Virus record (IMG/VR): IMGVR_UViG_3300009379_000002
Span: 1 to 40,088 of that record
Direction: 5' to 3' (one strand)
DNA length: 40,088 bases
Source: a virus
Shown here piece by piece: positions 15,418-23,374 of the stretch (the first letter of the stretch is position 1; the number at the start of each line of letters is the position of its first letter). The notes beneath the pieces were generated by a model, which ran no database searches, was not told the DNA's origin, and saw only the letters and a program-made list of their open reading frames with translations. A program made the position numbers and the translations under genes.

Positions 15418-16691
15418 GCAACAACTATCTTGACAGACTAAGACCAGGGTCATTTGTCCCCCCGTCAGGAACCGAGCTTTTTTATATGTTCGACAACCTG
15501 AAACGATCCGGCGGGAAAAAATCGGCGGTTGCTGAGATCCTTGACTCTGACGAATCAATGGCTCAGGAGCTGGGGAACACAGCACCGGTTTTTTCAATGG
15601 ACATTTATTTCGTTGGTGAAAATTACGACGAAGAAATTGACGATTTCGTTTTAGCGCTCGAAGAGCGGTACAGCATGGAAATGCCCGGGATACTCAGAAG
15701 TCCGAGGTGGGGCGATATTGATGTGATGCCCTTCGGGGAGTGGGAGCAATCAGAGAAATTTGTTTCCGGCGCGATGCGGGGCAATCTGACAGTCAAGTTT
15801 ATCAAGGTTTTTCCGGCTCAATATCCGACTACGGACGGGCAGGCTGAAACAGAGGCACTGCAAAACATCGATAAAATGACAGAAGCCTCGGCAAGTGCAA
15901 CAGAGAGCATGAAATTAAAAACCGTTGCTGCAATCTCGAACGTCAAAGGCAAATTGTCTGCAGCAGTGGGAGCGGTGAGCAGCAGCCTGAAAAGCATGGT
16001 CGATATGCAGGAAGGTTTAATCACGACTTTTGAAAACATTCAGGAAGGGATAAACAGCACAATTGACGATGTTGGCGGAAATATTGTATCCCTGATTTCA
16101 GCAACTCAATATCTTATGAGATTACCGGCAAAAATTAAATCAGATACTCTCTCAAAAATCAACGGATACAAGAGTCTGATAACTGAATTGATCGCCGGTT
16201 TTGATGATCCGAACGAAATTTCTATAGACAATAAAATAAACAATGCCGTTCTGCTTGAGCTCATCGGAGGCATGGCGGCTGCATCGCTGGCTGAGGCGGC
16301 AGTGTATACAGATTTTGAAACACGATCACAGGGAGCCGCTGCAATAGAGATTATTCAGGCCGGTTATCAAGAGGTGCTCGAGGGCGTTGAGTCAAGCGCT
16401 GTGCAGGGACTGATAACAAAAACATATACAGGCGATCATAACTATTTGTCATTACTGCAGGATACAATCAGCCGAATAAATGCAATCCTGCTGGACAAAA
16501 ATTTTGACCTGAAAACTGAGCGGAAAATTATTTTGAGTGCGTCAAGTGACGTGATCAATTTGTGTCATAAATATTATGGCGATGTGGAAAATCCAACTCT
16601 GAATAAATTTATTAAAACGAACGGCATAACAGACGCCGAATTTTACGAAATTCCTGCGGGAAGGGAGATTGTGGTGTATGGGAAAATTTAA
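15414..16691 (+). CDS. DNA circularisation / tail protein (Mu gpN-like)
   Basis: 425 aa. The N-terminal ~130 residues match the DNA circulation protein N-terminal domain: FVPPSGTELFYMFDNLKRSG, then MDIYFVGENYDEEIDDFVLA and GILRSPRWGDIDVMPF. In Mu gpN this protein sits at the baseplate/tape-measure interface. The C-terminal two thirds are helical and Ala-rich. The start overlaps the tape measure stop (ATGA). It leads the Mu-type baseplate block. Confidence 0.82.
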   Translation: MSNNYLDRLRPGSFVPPSGTELFYMFDNLKRSGGKKSAVAEILDSDESMAQELGNTAPVFSMDIYFVGENYDEEIDDFVLALEERYSMEMPGILRSPRWGDIDVMPFGEWEQSEKFVSGAMRGNLTVKFIKVFPAQYPTTDGQAETEALQNIDKMTEASASATESMKLKTVAAISNVKGKLSAAVGAVSSSLKSMVDMQEGLITTFENIQEGINSTIDDVGGNIVSLISATQYLMRLPAKIKSDTLSKINGYKSLITELIAGFDDPNEISIDNKINNAVLLELIGGMAAASLAEAAVYTDFETRSQGAAAIEIIQAGYQEVLEGVESSAVQGLITKTYTGDHNYLSLLQDTISRINAILLDKNFDLKTERKIILSASSDVINLCHKYYGDVENPTLNKFIKTNGITDAEFYEIPAGREIVVYGKI

Positions 16692-17067
16692 AGTATATTT
16701 TGTAATATTCAAGGGGGTAATCCAGCAAAAAATATTCCATTATAAGATACTGTTTAGAATCAAAATTCTCAGACAGAATATTCACTATACCCCTGGGAGA
16801 AACAAATTAAACGAATGGTTCAGCCTCTCATATGCATCATGGTTGACATTGCCGAGAGTATTAGTGCAGGAAATGCCGGACGAATGGCAAAAGAAAATGG
16901 CTAAACTGCTCGAAGAGTATGACCGGACATGGGATTTATCAAGCCTTGAATATGGGACAACAGTGAGATTAACCGAAGACGGGAAATTAAAATCAATGCC
17001 CGAATGGTTAAAAAATTACAGACATCCAGACCACAGGATTATTAACAGTATGAGGGCAAAAAAATAA
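16678..17067 (+). CDS. Hypothetical tail-region protein
   Basis: 129 aa from ATG 16678, with AAGGGAG (16661-16667) upstream and a 14-bp overlap with the previous gene. The first ~45 residues are basic and aromatic; the second half holds the recognisable block FSLSYASWLTLPRVLVQEMP followed by DEWQKKMAKLLEEYDRTW, a small-protein pattern seen in other phages between circularisation and hub genes. Role unknown; possibly an assembly factor. The N-terminal part could instead be leader sequence, with translation starting nearer 16800. Confidence 0.55.
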   Translation: MGKFKVYFVIFKGVIQQKIFHYKILFRIKILRQNIHYTPGRNKLNEWFSLSYASWLTLPRVLVQEMPDEWQKKMAKLLEEYDRTWDLSSLEYGTTVRLTEDGKLKSMPEWLKNYRHPDHRIINSMRAKK

Positions 17068-17069
17068 AT

Positions 17070-18374
17070 ATGCCTAACTATCTAAACTTCTACGACACTA
17101 AACCCAAACCGCAAGCAGGGGCATATTACAAAGTCCCCAAGGGCGCCTGGTTGGACACGATCTCTATAGCTGCATATGGTTATAACAGAGTGTCAGATAT
17201 TATTCAGGCAAACTCTTTTCTGACGGAAAGGCCTGTTTACAGAGGCGATCAGGCCGCACAGTTGCCATACATACACCCTGGTGACATGCTTTTTCTACCG
17301 GCATCGGAAAGTCAAATCAAAGATCCGGACACTATCCCATTCGAGAAACCGAACGAGGTGGCAATCCGCATCGACGGAACAATTTTTCGCGGCTGGACAA
17401 CAAACAGCATAACACGAAATATTGATAAATGTGCAGACTCATTTGTGTTTTCAGCGCCATTTGATCCAAACAGCGAAGCAGCAAAATATATTTGGCCGTT
17501 CACGTATAAAAAAACAGACCTGTTCATCGGCGGCAAGCTGTATATTTCCGGTATTGCCATGAAACACACGCCGTCGCCATCCAGCAGCGGCGTCACCATG
17601 ACAGTTGAGGTGAGATCGCGGGCAGGCGAAACCGTGGACTGCATGTCTATGGACAAAAATCTTGACTACAATAAAATGACACTGAAACAGATTGCAGACA
17701 AGATTTTAAAGCCCTTCGGTATTGAAACAGAATTTCCGCATGGAGATACCGCCCCATTTATTCAGGCGAACCGGCAAATCACAGACACAATTTTCGGCTT
17801 TCTGTCCGGACTTGCTCGACAGAAAGGCTTGCTGGTCACATCGACCACGAACGGGAATATGTCATTCCAACAGGCAAATATTGACGCCGAACCCGTGGCC
17901 GCTCTGATTCAGCAAAAATATCCGCTGATCAATGTTTCAGCCAGCTATGACAGTATAAAACGACACAGCCACATTACAGCCGTGTCACAGTCAGCAGGCA
18001 ATGCAAATATTAAAGCCCTGATTCAGGACGAGTCAATTCCGGCGTATAGGCCGTTGATCATAACAGCGAACGAAGCCGAAGCAGGGAATATCAAGGACAC
18101 CGCTCTCTGGAAACGATCAAGGGCAATAGCTGACTCAGCGCCGACAAGTGCGGCTGTGTTCGGCTGGAAAGACGAGAAGGGGGACGACTGGATCGAAAAC
18201 AGTGTCGTGACTGTATACTATCCCCTTGCCTGCATCATGGTTGAGAGCCGTTATCTGATAACAAATGTCAGCCTCACGAAAGACGAGAACGGGGGCGATA
18301 TGGCCAATTTGGGGCTTGCTCTTCCGCAGGCATTTAGCAAAGAATTTCCGGAGGTTTTACCGTGGGATATTTAG
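17070..18374 (+). CDS. Baseplate hub protein (Mu gpP/gp44-like) with LysM-like N-terminus
   Basis: 434 aa. The main part (from about residue 90: VAIRIDGTIFRGWTTNSITR; then SGVTMTVEVRSRAGETVDCM and MTLKQIADKILKPFGIETEF) follows Mu gp44, a hub protein with a late-control-D-type fold at the base of the tube. The first ~75 residues (YKVPKGAWLDTISIAAYGYN; GDQAAQLPYIHPGDMLFLP) resemble a LysM/tail-protein-X module that Mu gp44 lacks, so this is a fused version. Start ATG 17070, three bases after the previous gene. It would hold the spike and contact the peptidoglycan side. Confidence 0.82.
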   Translation: MPNYLNFYDTKPKPQAGAYYKVPKGAWLDTISIAAYGYNRVSDIIQANSFLTERPVYRGDQAAQLPYIHPGDMLFLPASESQIKDPDTIPFEKPNEVAIRIDGTIFRGWTTNSITRNIDKCADSFVFSAPFDPNSEAAKYIWPFTYKKTDLFIGGKLYISGIAMKHTPSPSSSGVTMTVEVRSRAGETVDCMSMDKNLDYNKMTLKQIADKILKPFGIETEFPHGDTAPFIQANRQITDTIFGFLSGLARQKGLLVTSTTNGNMSFQQANIDAEPVAALIQQKYPLINVSASYDSIKRHSHITAVSQSAGNANIKALIQDESIPAYRPLIITANEAEAGNIKDTALWKRSRAIADSAPTSAAVFGWKDEKGDDWIENSVVTVYYPLACIMVESRYLITNVSLTKDENGGDMANLGLALPQAFSKEFPEVLPWDI

Positions 18375-18871
18375 CCGAAATAGTTTCAACGAAAATAAAG
18401 AAAATAAAAGGCGCACCTGGTGACTCAATCGTTGCCAACGTCAAGGGGGTAGGGGACAGCGGGCATCAGGCAGAAGTCTTTTCCGTCCCTGGAATTTATG
18501 GCCGACCGACCAAAGGCACATTCGGGGTTGAGCTGACAGTGTTCGGCATGAAAATTATTGTCGGGACACACAACTATAAGCTGCGAAAAGCACTTGACAG
18601 GGGTGAAACATTCGTCTACTCGATGTTAGACGATGGCACAATTAAGGCTAGCGCCTATCTGGACAAAGAGGGGAATTTTGTTCTGAATGATGGGGCTGAT
18701 TATGCGGTGAAATATTCGGAACTTGACACAATATTGCAGAAGATAGCAACGGATGTTAATGCGGAATTAGCGAAAATCAAATTAGCTATAACAGCTCTTG
18801 GCGGAACTTATAAGGCGGTGCCGATCGTGGTGGATTCTTCCGGCGCAAAGGTTGACAAGGTGCGAATATGA
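18362..18871 (+). CDS. Baseplate spike protein (Mu gp45 / gpV-like)
   Basis: 169 aa from GTG 18362, overlapping the hub gene by 13 bp. Pattern: SVPGIYGRPTKGTFGVELTV (OB-like part, about residues 41-60), IVGTHNYKLRKALDRGETFVY, then strand-rich DDGTIKASAYLDKEGNFVLN leading to a C-terminal helical stretch. This is the order seen in Mu gp45, the trimeric membrane-piercing spike. The C-terminal helix (about 120-150) replaces the usual apex, so the tip may be formed differently or by another protein. Confidence 0.78.
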   Translation: MGYLAEIVSTKIKKIKGAPGDSIVANVKGVGDSGHQAEVFSVPGIYGRPTKGTFGVELTVFGMKIIVGTHNYKLRKALDRGETFVYSMLDDGTIKASAYLDKEGNFVLNDGADYAVKYSELDTILQKIATDVNAELAKIKLAITALGGTYKAVPIVVDSSGAKVDKVRI

Positions 18872-19296
18872 AATTCACAGGTGACCTGAAAATAACCAGA
18901 GACATTGACGGCAATTTTGACACACCTATTGAAAACGGTCAGCCTGCAATGACAGACGGGATTGACACGGCAATTTACTTTGCTGTGTACGGCGACCGGC
19001 ATACATGGCAGAATTCAATCGCCAAAAATGAGAATGAAAAAATTATTACAAAATTTCCTGAAATTATCGCCCGTGCTGTGGTTTGCGACAAGACCAAAAA
19101 CGACGGTACGCAGGAGCTAATCAGAGTCCTGCAATTTTTGAAAAGAATTAAGGCAGTCAAAAGCATCAAAGCGTCAGGGCAAATAATCAGTGTGTATGGG
19201 ATTCAATGGACAGTTGAACTCGAAAAACCGGACGGCGGAAGTTCAAAATATTCTATCCTGTGGGAAAACATGGAGAGCGACTTGTTCGCTGAATAA
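18868..19296 (+). CDS. Baseplate wedge protein (Mu gp46 / gp25-like)
   Basis: 142 aa. Gene order after the spike and the pattern (GDLKITRDIDGNFDTPIENG; MTDGIDTAIYFAVYGDRH; then FLKRIKAVKSIKASGQIISV) match the Mu gp46 wedge subunit that starts sheath assembly. The start overlaps the previous stop (ATGA). It acts with gp47 in the baseplate. Confidence 0.75.
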   Translation: MKFTGDLKITRDIDGNFDTPIENGQPAMTDGIDTAIYFAVYGDRHTWQNSIAKNENEKIITKFPEIIARAVVCDKTKNDGTQELIRVLQFLKRIKAVKSIKASGQIISVYGIQWTVELEKPDGGSSKYSILWENMESDLFAE

Positions 19297-19308
19297 CGGA
19301 GCAAATAT

Positions 19309-20448
19309 ATGGCATTACCTAAAATTCCGAGTATTGCAGAAATCAGAGACCGGATTGTCTCAGATGTCGAGGGAAAGATTGGTCAGACTGTTCCATTTTT
19401 GCCGATTGCTCTAGTGAAAGATATTGCCGGAGCAATTGCCGGTATAATCATGCTGCTGTATCAATCAATCCTGTGGGTTTATAAACAGATTGACCCCGAA
19501 AATGCAGACTGGCAAACACTCAAAATGCTCGGAGCAATATATAAACTGTATCCATCGGCTGAAGTGGCAGCAGAAATAATATGCGATATCCCTGGAACAG
19601 GGGAGTCAGTCTCTCGCGGCACTCTGTTTGTCGGCAGCAATAGCATTATTTACAAAGTCACAGCAGCCGTTTCAATCGTTGAGGGCGTGGCTTCAGATGT
19701 GCACATGCTCGCTCAGGTAGGCGGCGAAATCGGCAATCTTGCGAACGGTGAAGAGCTGAACATTGACGGGACAGACCTCTCTCTTGACGGCACTGCAACC
19801 GTGACCGGAATTGAGACACAGGGGGCTGATCCGGAGGGGATTGAATCATTCAGAGCGACGGTGGTCGCTCGCTATAAACACAGAGTCACAGGCGGCAGCC
19901 CATTTGATTATTTTCTGTGGGGAATACAGGAGCCTAATTTTATCTGGATAGGCCCATATCAGGACGAAACATATCCGAACAGAATAAATGCGTGGGGGAA
20001 GGTCGATAATCAGCCCGACGGGATACCAACATCCGCACAGCTGTCCTCTCTGCATGATCGGCTATGTGTTGACCCTTCAACCGGCAAAGCAAACCGCCGG
20101 AATATCGGTGAGGAAATAATCACAAGGGCGATAGAGCTGCACGAATTTGATATAACCGTGCAAATCAGAAATGCCGACGATGACCTGAAAAATGAAATCA
20201 GGACAGCAATCCGGAATCATGTTTCGTCACTGTCTCCATTTATTCAGGGTGTTTATGATGTGAACAAGGACACCCTAACAAATTCCAATATTTCAGATGT
20301 GGCGGCGGACGTGGCAAAAACTGAGGGAGCAACGGTGATAACTACAACCGTGACCGAGGTCACATCAGGGGATATTGTCGGCTCATACACATTCTACGGC
20401 GGGGAATTTGGGAAGGCTCTAAACGTGGATTTTGAGGACATGGCATAA
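19309..20448 (+). CDS. Baseplate J protein (Mu gp47-like)
   Basis: 379 aa, baseplate wedge subunit. Typical parts: N-terminal IPSIAEIRDRIVSDVEGKIG and the helical AIAGIIMLLYQSILWVYKQI region, IICDIPGTGESVSRGTLFVG (about residues 88-107), TVTGIETQGADPEGIESFRA (about 163-182), then RVTGGSPFDYFLWGIQEPNF. These match baseplate-J proteins of Mu/P2. Normal length. ATG 19309 with GGAGC upstream. Confidence 0.88.
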   Translation: MALPKIPSIAEIRDRIVSDVEGKIGQTVPFLPIALVKDIAGAIAGIIMLLYQSILWVYKQIDPENADWQTLKMLGAIYKLYPSAEVAAEIICDIPGTGESVSRGTLFVGSNSIIYKVTAAVSIVEGVASDVHMLAQVGGEIGNLANGEELNIDGTDLSLDGTATVTGIETQGADPEGIESFRATVVARYKHRVTGGSPFDYFLWGIQEPNFIWIGPYQDETYPNRINAWGKVDNQPDGIPTSAQLSSLHDRLCVDPSTGKANRRNIGEEIITRAIELHEFDITVQIRNADDDLKNEIRTAIRNHVSSLSPFIQGVYDVNKDTLTNSNISDVAADVAKTEGATVITTTVTEVTSGDIVGSYTFYGGEFGKALNVDFEDMA

Positions 20449-20453
20449 TTAAA

Positions 20454-21233
20454 ATGTATGAAGCAATAAAAAACACACTAAATCGACTGACAACAAAAAT
20501 ACATTTGCCGGGGTTTACGCAGTTCAGGGAATTGATGTCCGGCTTTGCGGTCGAATTCGGGCGGGTGGTTGATTATCGAGATAAAGTCAAACGGTCGATT
20601 GTGCCTAATCCCGACATGGACCCTGACACAATCGATGATTATAAAATCAAATACGGTGAGAGTAATTATCTCGGTGGCACCACTGAAGATCAGATAAACC
20701 GGATAATCGAAAAAGCCGCTCTGACTGGCAACGGTGGGCCGGACTGGATACAGGAGCAGGTGCAACAGGCAGGATTTCCGCTGTATATGATCGAAAATGC
20801 AGACCGGAGTATTGATCCTGCGACCGTTCAGGGAAGTCTGATTGTGTGCTCTCCTCCAAGAGGGGAGGGGAAGGAAACAATTCAATTCGATGATTACGGG
20901 ATTCAGTTTGACGATCCGGTGCAATATGACAGCCCGAATCCGAAAACCACATATCCGGTGCCGGTGAAATATGAGATAGGGAGTGACCCGAAATATTGGG
21001 GATATTATTTTTTTCTGTCTCCGTTTCCGGACAGGCTGGCGACTCAATCAGAGCTGCTGCTCCTGACCGGCAGAGATTATATTTATCTGAAAAATTTGAT
21101 AATCGAGCTGAAACATTTACGGTTTCGATGCATTGCACAGGTCGGAATTGATATGAGAATTGTAACCGACACGGGAATGCAGATCGTGACCGATACAGGA
21201 ATGAAAATTATTGCAGTGAATAAGGGGGAATAG
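20454..21233 (+). CDS. Tail protein (Mu gp48-like)
   Basis: 259 aa, in the gp48/YmfQ position that ends the baseplate block before the fibre. The N-terminal ~110 residues are helical (FTQFRELMSGFAVEFGRVVD; TTEDQINRIIEKAALTGNGG), as in that family. The C-terminus carries an 8-residue repeat, RIVTDTGMQIVTDTGMKIIA, followed by NKGE. This repeat looks like a short beta-helix rung and may dock the fibre. ATG 20454, six bases after gp47. Confidence 0.72.
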   Translation: MYEAIKNTLNRLTTKIHLPGFTQFRELMSGFAVEFGRVVDYRDKVKRSIVPNPDMDPDTIDDYKIKYGESNYLGGTTEDQINRIIEKAALTGNGGPDWIQEQVQQAGFPLYMIENADRSIDPATVQGSLIVCSPPRGEGKETIQFDDYGIQFDDPVQYDSPNPKTTYPVPVKYEIGSDPKYWGYYFFLSPFPDRLATQSELLLLTGRDYIYLKNLIIELKHLRFRCIAQVGIDMRIVTDTGMQIVTDTGMKIIAVNKGE

Positions 21234-21236
21234 AGC

Positions 21237-21749
21237 ATGGCGGAAGGCGAAGGCAGAATATACGAGATACCGAATGAAGTATCAGAGCTGGTCGATAACG
21301 ATGCGGTCATGGCTGACAATTTGGGGACACCGTCTAAATGGATTCGGTGGTCGAATTTCAAGGCACAGATTAAGGCTGTGGTTAAGGCGTGGCTGGAATT
21401 ACAAGGCACTCAATTTTATTATGACAGCACAGAGGGTCAGTATTGGCGATGGGGTAATGTTGATGGTGTGGCTACAAAGATTTATAATAAAACTTTGATA
21501 GGTACTACTGATAATGATATTCGTACTGATATTTTACATGGTGTATCTGATTTCGATAAAATAATCAATTGCACTGGATTTATCAAATCTGCATCATTTA
21601 CACTATACCGAGTGAAAGAGCATTTTTTGGTATCGTCAGCATCAAATAGTTACATAATTGTAATAGAGCCTGGAACTATATCTTTTGCTAGTGTCGGTAG
21701 TGATTTGCAAGGACAGCCATACAAACTATATATAGAATATTACATATAA
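21237..21749 (+). CDS. Putative tail fibre / receptor-binding protein, short
   Basis: 170 aa. The N-terminus (GRIYEIPNEVSELVDNDAVM; SKWIRWSNFKAQIKAVVKAW) is the kind of adaptor seen at fibre N-termini. From about base 21440 the sequence becomes clearly AT-richer with T-ending codons, unlike its neighbours, and reads as a compact beta domain (LYRVKEHFLVSSASNSYIIV; GTISFASVGSDLQ). This suggests a recently exchanged receptor-binding C-terminus. Starts six bases after gp48. It could be a short fibre or fibre-adaptor. Confidence 0.6.
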   Translation: MAEGEGRIYEIPNEVSELVDNDAVMADNLGTPSKWIRWSNFKAQIKAVVKAWLELQGTQFYYDSTEGQYWRWGNVDGVATKIYNKTLIGTTDNDIRTDILHGVSDFDKIINCTGFIKSASFTLYRVKEHFLVSSASNSYIIVIEPGTISFASVGSDLQGQPYKLYIEYYI

Positions 21750-21761
21750 GGAAAATAAAAA

Positions 21762-22271
21762 ATGAAAATAACAATATCAACAAACAAAACCAAAATAGCC
21801 TTCATCCACTCCGACGCCACCAAACACCACTCATCCGGTGAACGTGAGGAGTACGAAGTCACCGACCCTCTTCAGGAACAGCTGATAAAAAAAGCCTCCC
21901 TGAAAGACATAATATGGGACAACGAAACCAAAACCGCAACCCTAATGACAGAATCTCAGATCGCAGACGAAAAAACCCTGCAAACACTCACGGCAGAAAT
22001 GTCCGCACTCGATCAGGAAATGCTGAACATGAGAGCGGCTCGAATCCTTGAGGACAACATTGCAAGGCGCATTGCAGAAGGCGAGGACGTGCCCGAAGAG
22101 CTCAGGGACATTGTACAGCGCAGGGAACAAAAAAGAGTGGAACTCGTGGCTGTGCTGCCCTCTCCGGCACCCGCACCGGCAACACCCGAGGCACCAACAC
22201 CCGAGGCACCCGAGGCACCCGAGGCACCCAAGCCACCACCAACACCAAAACAGGAGAAAAAAGCCAAATGA
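21762..22271 (+). CDS. Tail fibre-associated protein with Pro/Glu/Ala repeat tail
   Basis: 169 aa between two fibre-like genes. Residues 1-75 form a small domain (MKITISTNKTKIAFIHSDAT), 75-125 are helical and charged (LDQEMLNMRAARILEDNIAR), and the end is a low-complexity PEAP-rich tail from a 9-nt tandem repeat. Position and the Pro-rich tail suggest a fibre assembly or attachment protein. The stop overlaps the next ATG (ATGA). Confidence 0.5.
   Translation: MKITISTNKTKIAFIHSDATKHHSSGEREEYEVTDPLQEQLIKKASLKDIIWDNETKTATLMTESQIADEKTLQTLTAEMSALDQEMLNMRAARILEDNIARRIAEGEDVPEELRDIVQRREQKRVELVAVLPSPAPAPATPEAPTPEAPEAPEAPKPPPTPKQEKKAK
22165..22245 (+). repeat. Short tandem repeat coding PEA/PEAP
   Basis: A 9-nt unit close to GAGGCACCC recurs imperfectly, giving TPEAPTPEAPEAPEAPK in the fibre-associated protein. 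Such repeats change length easily by slippage, so linker length could vary between isolates. Confidence 0.7.
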
Positions 22272-23284
22272 AAGACATCCGATCATATCTCGAAAAATAT
22301 ACTGAAGCCACAACAGATTTTCCCTTTGGAAGACTGAAGCCTAATTCAAGCAATAAAAACGGCTCGTCAATCACAGTCAGAACTTTCAACGATATTCTGT
22401 ACGGATTTTTCTCCACGATTAAAAAATATCGCACAGGGGGGCTCTCAGGGTACGACGAATCAGAGGCACACCCTGACCACCTCGATGCGCTCGAAGAAAT
22501 GACCGGACTGAAAATTGACGGCGTGGCTGAATGGACAGCAGGTGAGACATGCTCAGCAGGAGCTCAGAGGATGTATTGCGGTGTGCAGTTCGTGTCATTG
22601 ATCGACAGCAACACCGGATACGACCCGTTTGAGAATCCCGACAAGTGGATTATGTGTCCTGATTTCAAATCGGTGTTTGCCCTGTTTCAGGACGGCAGAG
22701 TCAACAGGGGCGGCTTGCATGATATGCATGATCCCCGAAGCGCAAATTATAAACAGATTTTCAAGTGCGGGCGATATAAGGTCGGCGGCGAAGGGGGGAA
22801 GGTTTTTCAGTTTTACGGCGTGCACATTGACGGCTCGACTGTGTCGGGGGAATTGGAGACGATCCTTGATCCAGGGGGAGCGGAGGAATATTTCAGGCTT
22901 GATAAAATCGCAACCGAAAACATGGGCTCGTATACTCTCAGAAATTATAAAGGCTGTGCCGGTCGCGCGATGGATGGGGACGGCGGCGATACTGAAGCGA
23001 TGGGAGTGAGGCAGGAGGATGCTATGGAGAGGATGACGGGGTTAGCATTCGGAACCACAGAAGGTGCTTCTCAGACACCTCTCGGTTATGAAGGAATCAC
23101 GGTTTCCGGTGTGCTTAAAAAAAGTACTACACTTTCCGGTAAAAAATTTGCAGCTGGTGAAAATGGATCAGTATGCAGCATAGAATTTGACAACCAAGGA
23201 GTTGTCCGCACCGACTCAGAAACCCGAATGAAAAACTATTCCGAAGGCGTGCCTTATGTCCTCGTAATGAAAACCGTCTCCTAA
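22268..23284 (+). CDS. Putative tail fibre / tail tip protein
   Basis: 338 aa, last gene of the late block. The N-terminal ~70 residues begin with a helix (KDIRSYLEKYTEATTDFPFG) and RTFNDILYGFFSTIKKY; the middle is Gly- and Asp-rich (YKVGGEGGKVFQFYGVHIDG) and the end, DSETRMKNYSEGVPYVLVMK, is like the last strand of tail collar/fibre proteins. Probably the distal adsorption protein. It overlaps the upstream gene by ATGA, and there is no clear rightward terminator after it. Confidence 0.62.
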   Translation: MKDIRSYLEKYTEATTDFPFGRLKPNSSNKNGSSITVRTFNDILYGFFSTIKKYRTGGLSGYDESEAHPDHLDALEEMTGLKIDGVAEWTAGETCSAGAQRMYCGVQFVSLIDSNTGYDPFENPDKWIMCPDFKSVFALFQDGRVNRGGLHDMHDPRSANYKQIFKCGRYKVGGEGGKVFQFYGVHIDGSTVSGELETILDPGGAEEYFRLDKIATENMGSYTLRNYKGCAGRAMDGDGGDTEAMGVRQEDAMERMTGLAFGTTEGASQTPLGYEGITVSGVLKKSTTLSGKKFAAGENGSVCSIEFDNQGVVRTDSETRMKNYSEGVPYVLVMKTVS

Positions 23285-23320
23285 TTTCTCCTCACGTTTC
23301 CCCTCTCTCCTGACACACAC

Positions 23321-23345
23321 AAAAAAAGGGGGCTACAATGCCCCC
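23321..23345 (-). terminator. Rho-independent terminator (leftward)
   Basis: On the minus strand GGGGGC-ATTGTA-GCCCCC forms a perfect 6-bp GC stem followed by seven T. It lies 30 bp beyond the lipoprotein stop and ends the leftward transcript in the short gap facing the late genes. Confidence 0.9.
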
Positions 23346-23374
23346 TCTCTCATTCAATCCTTCACATTATCACG

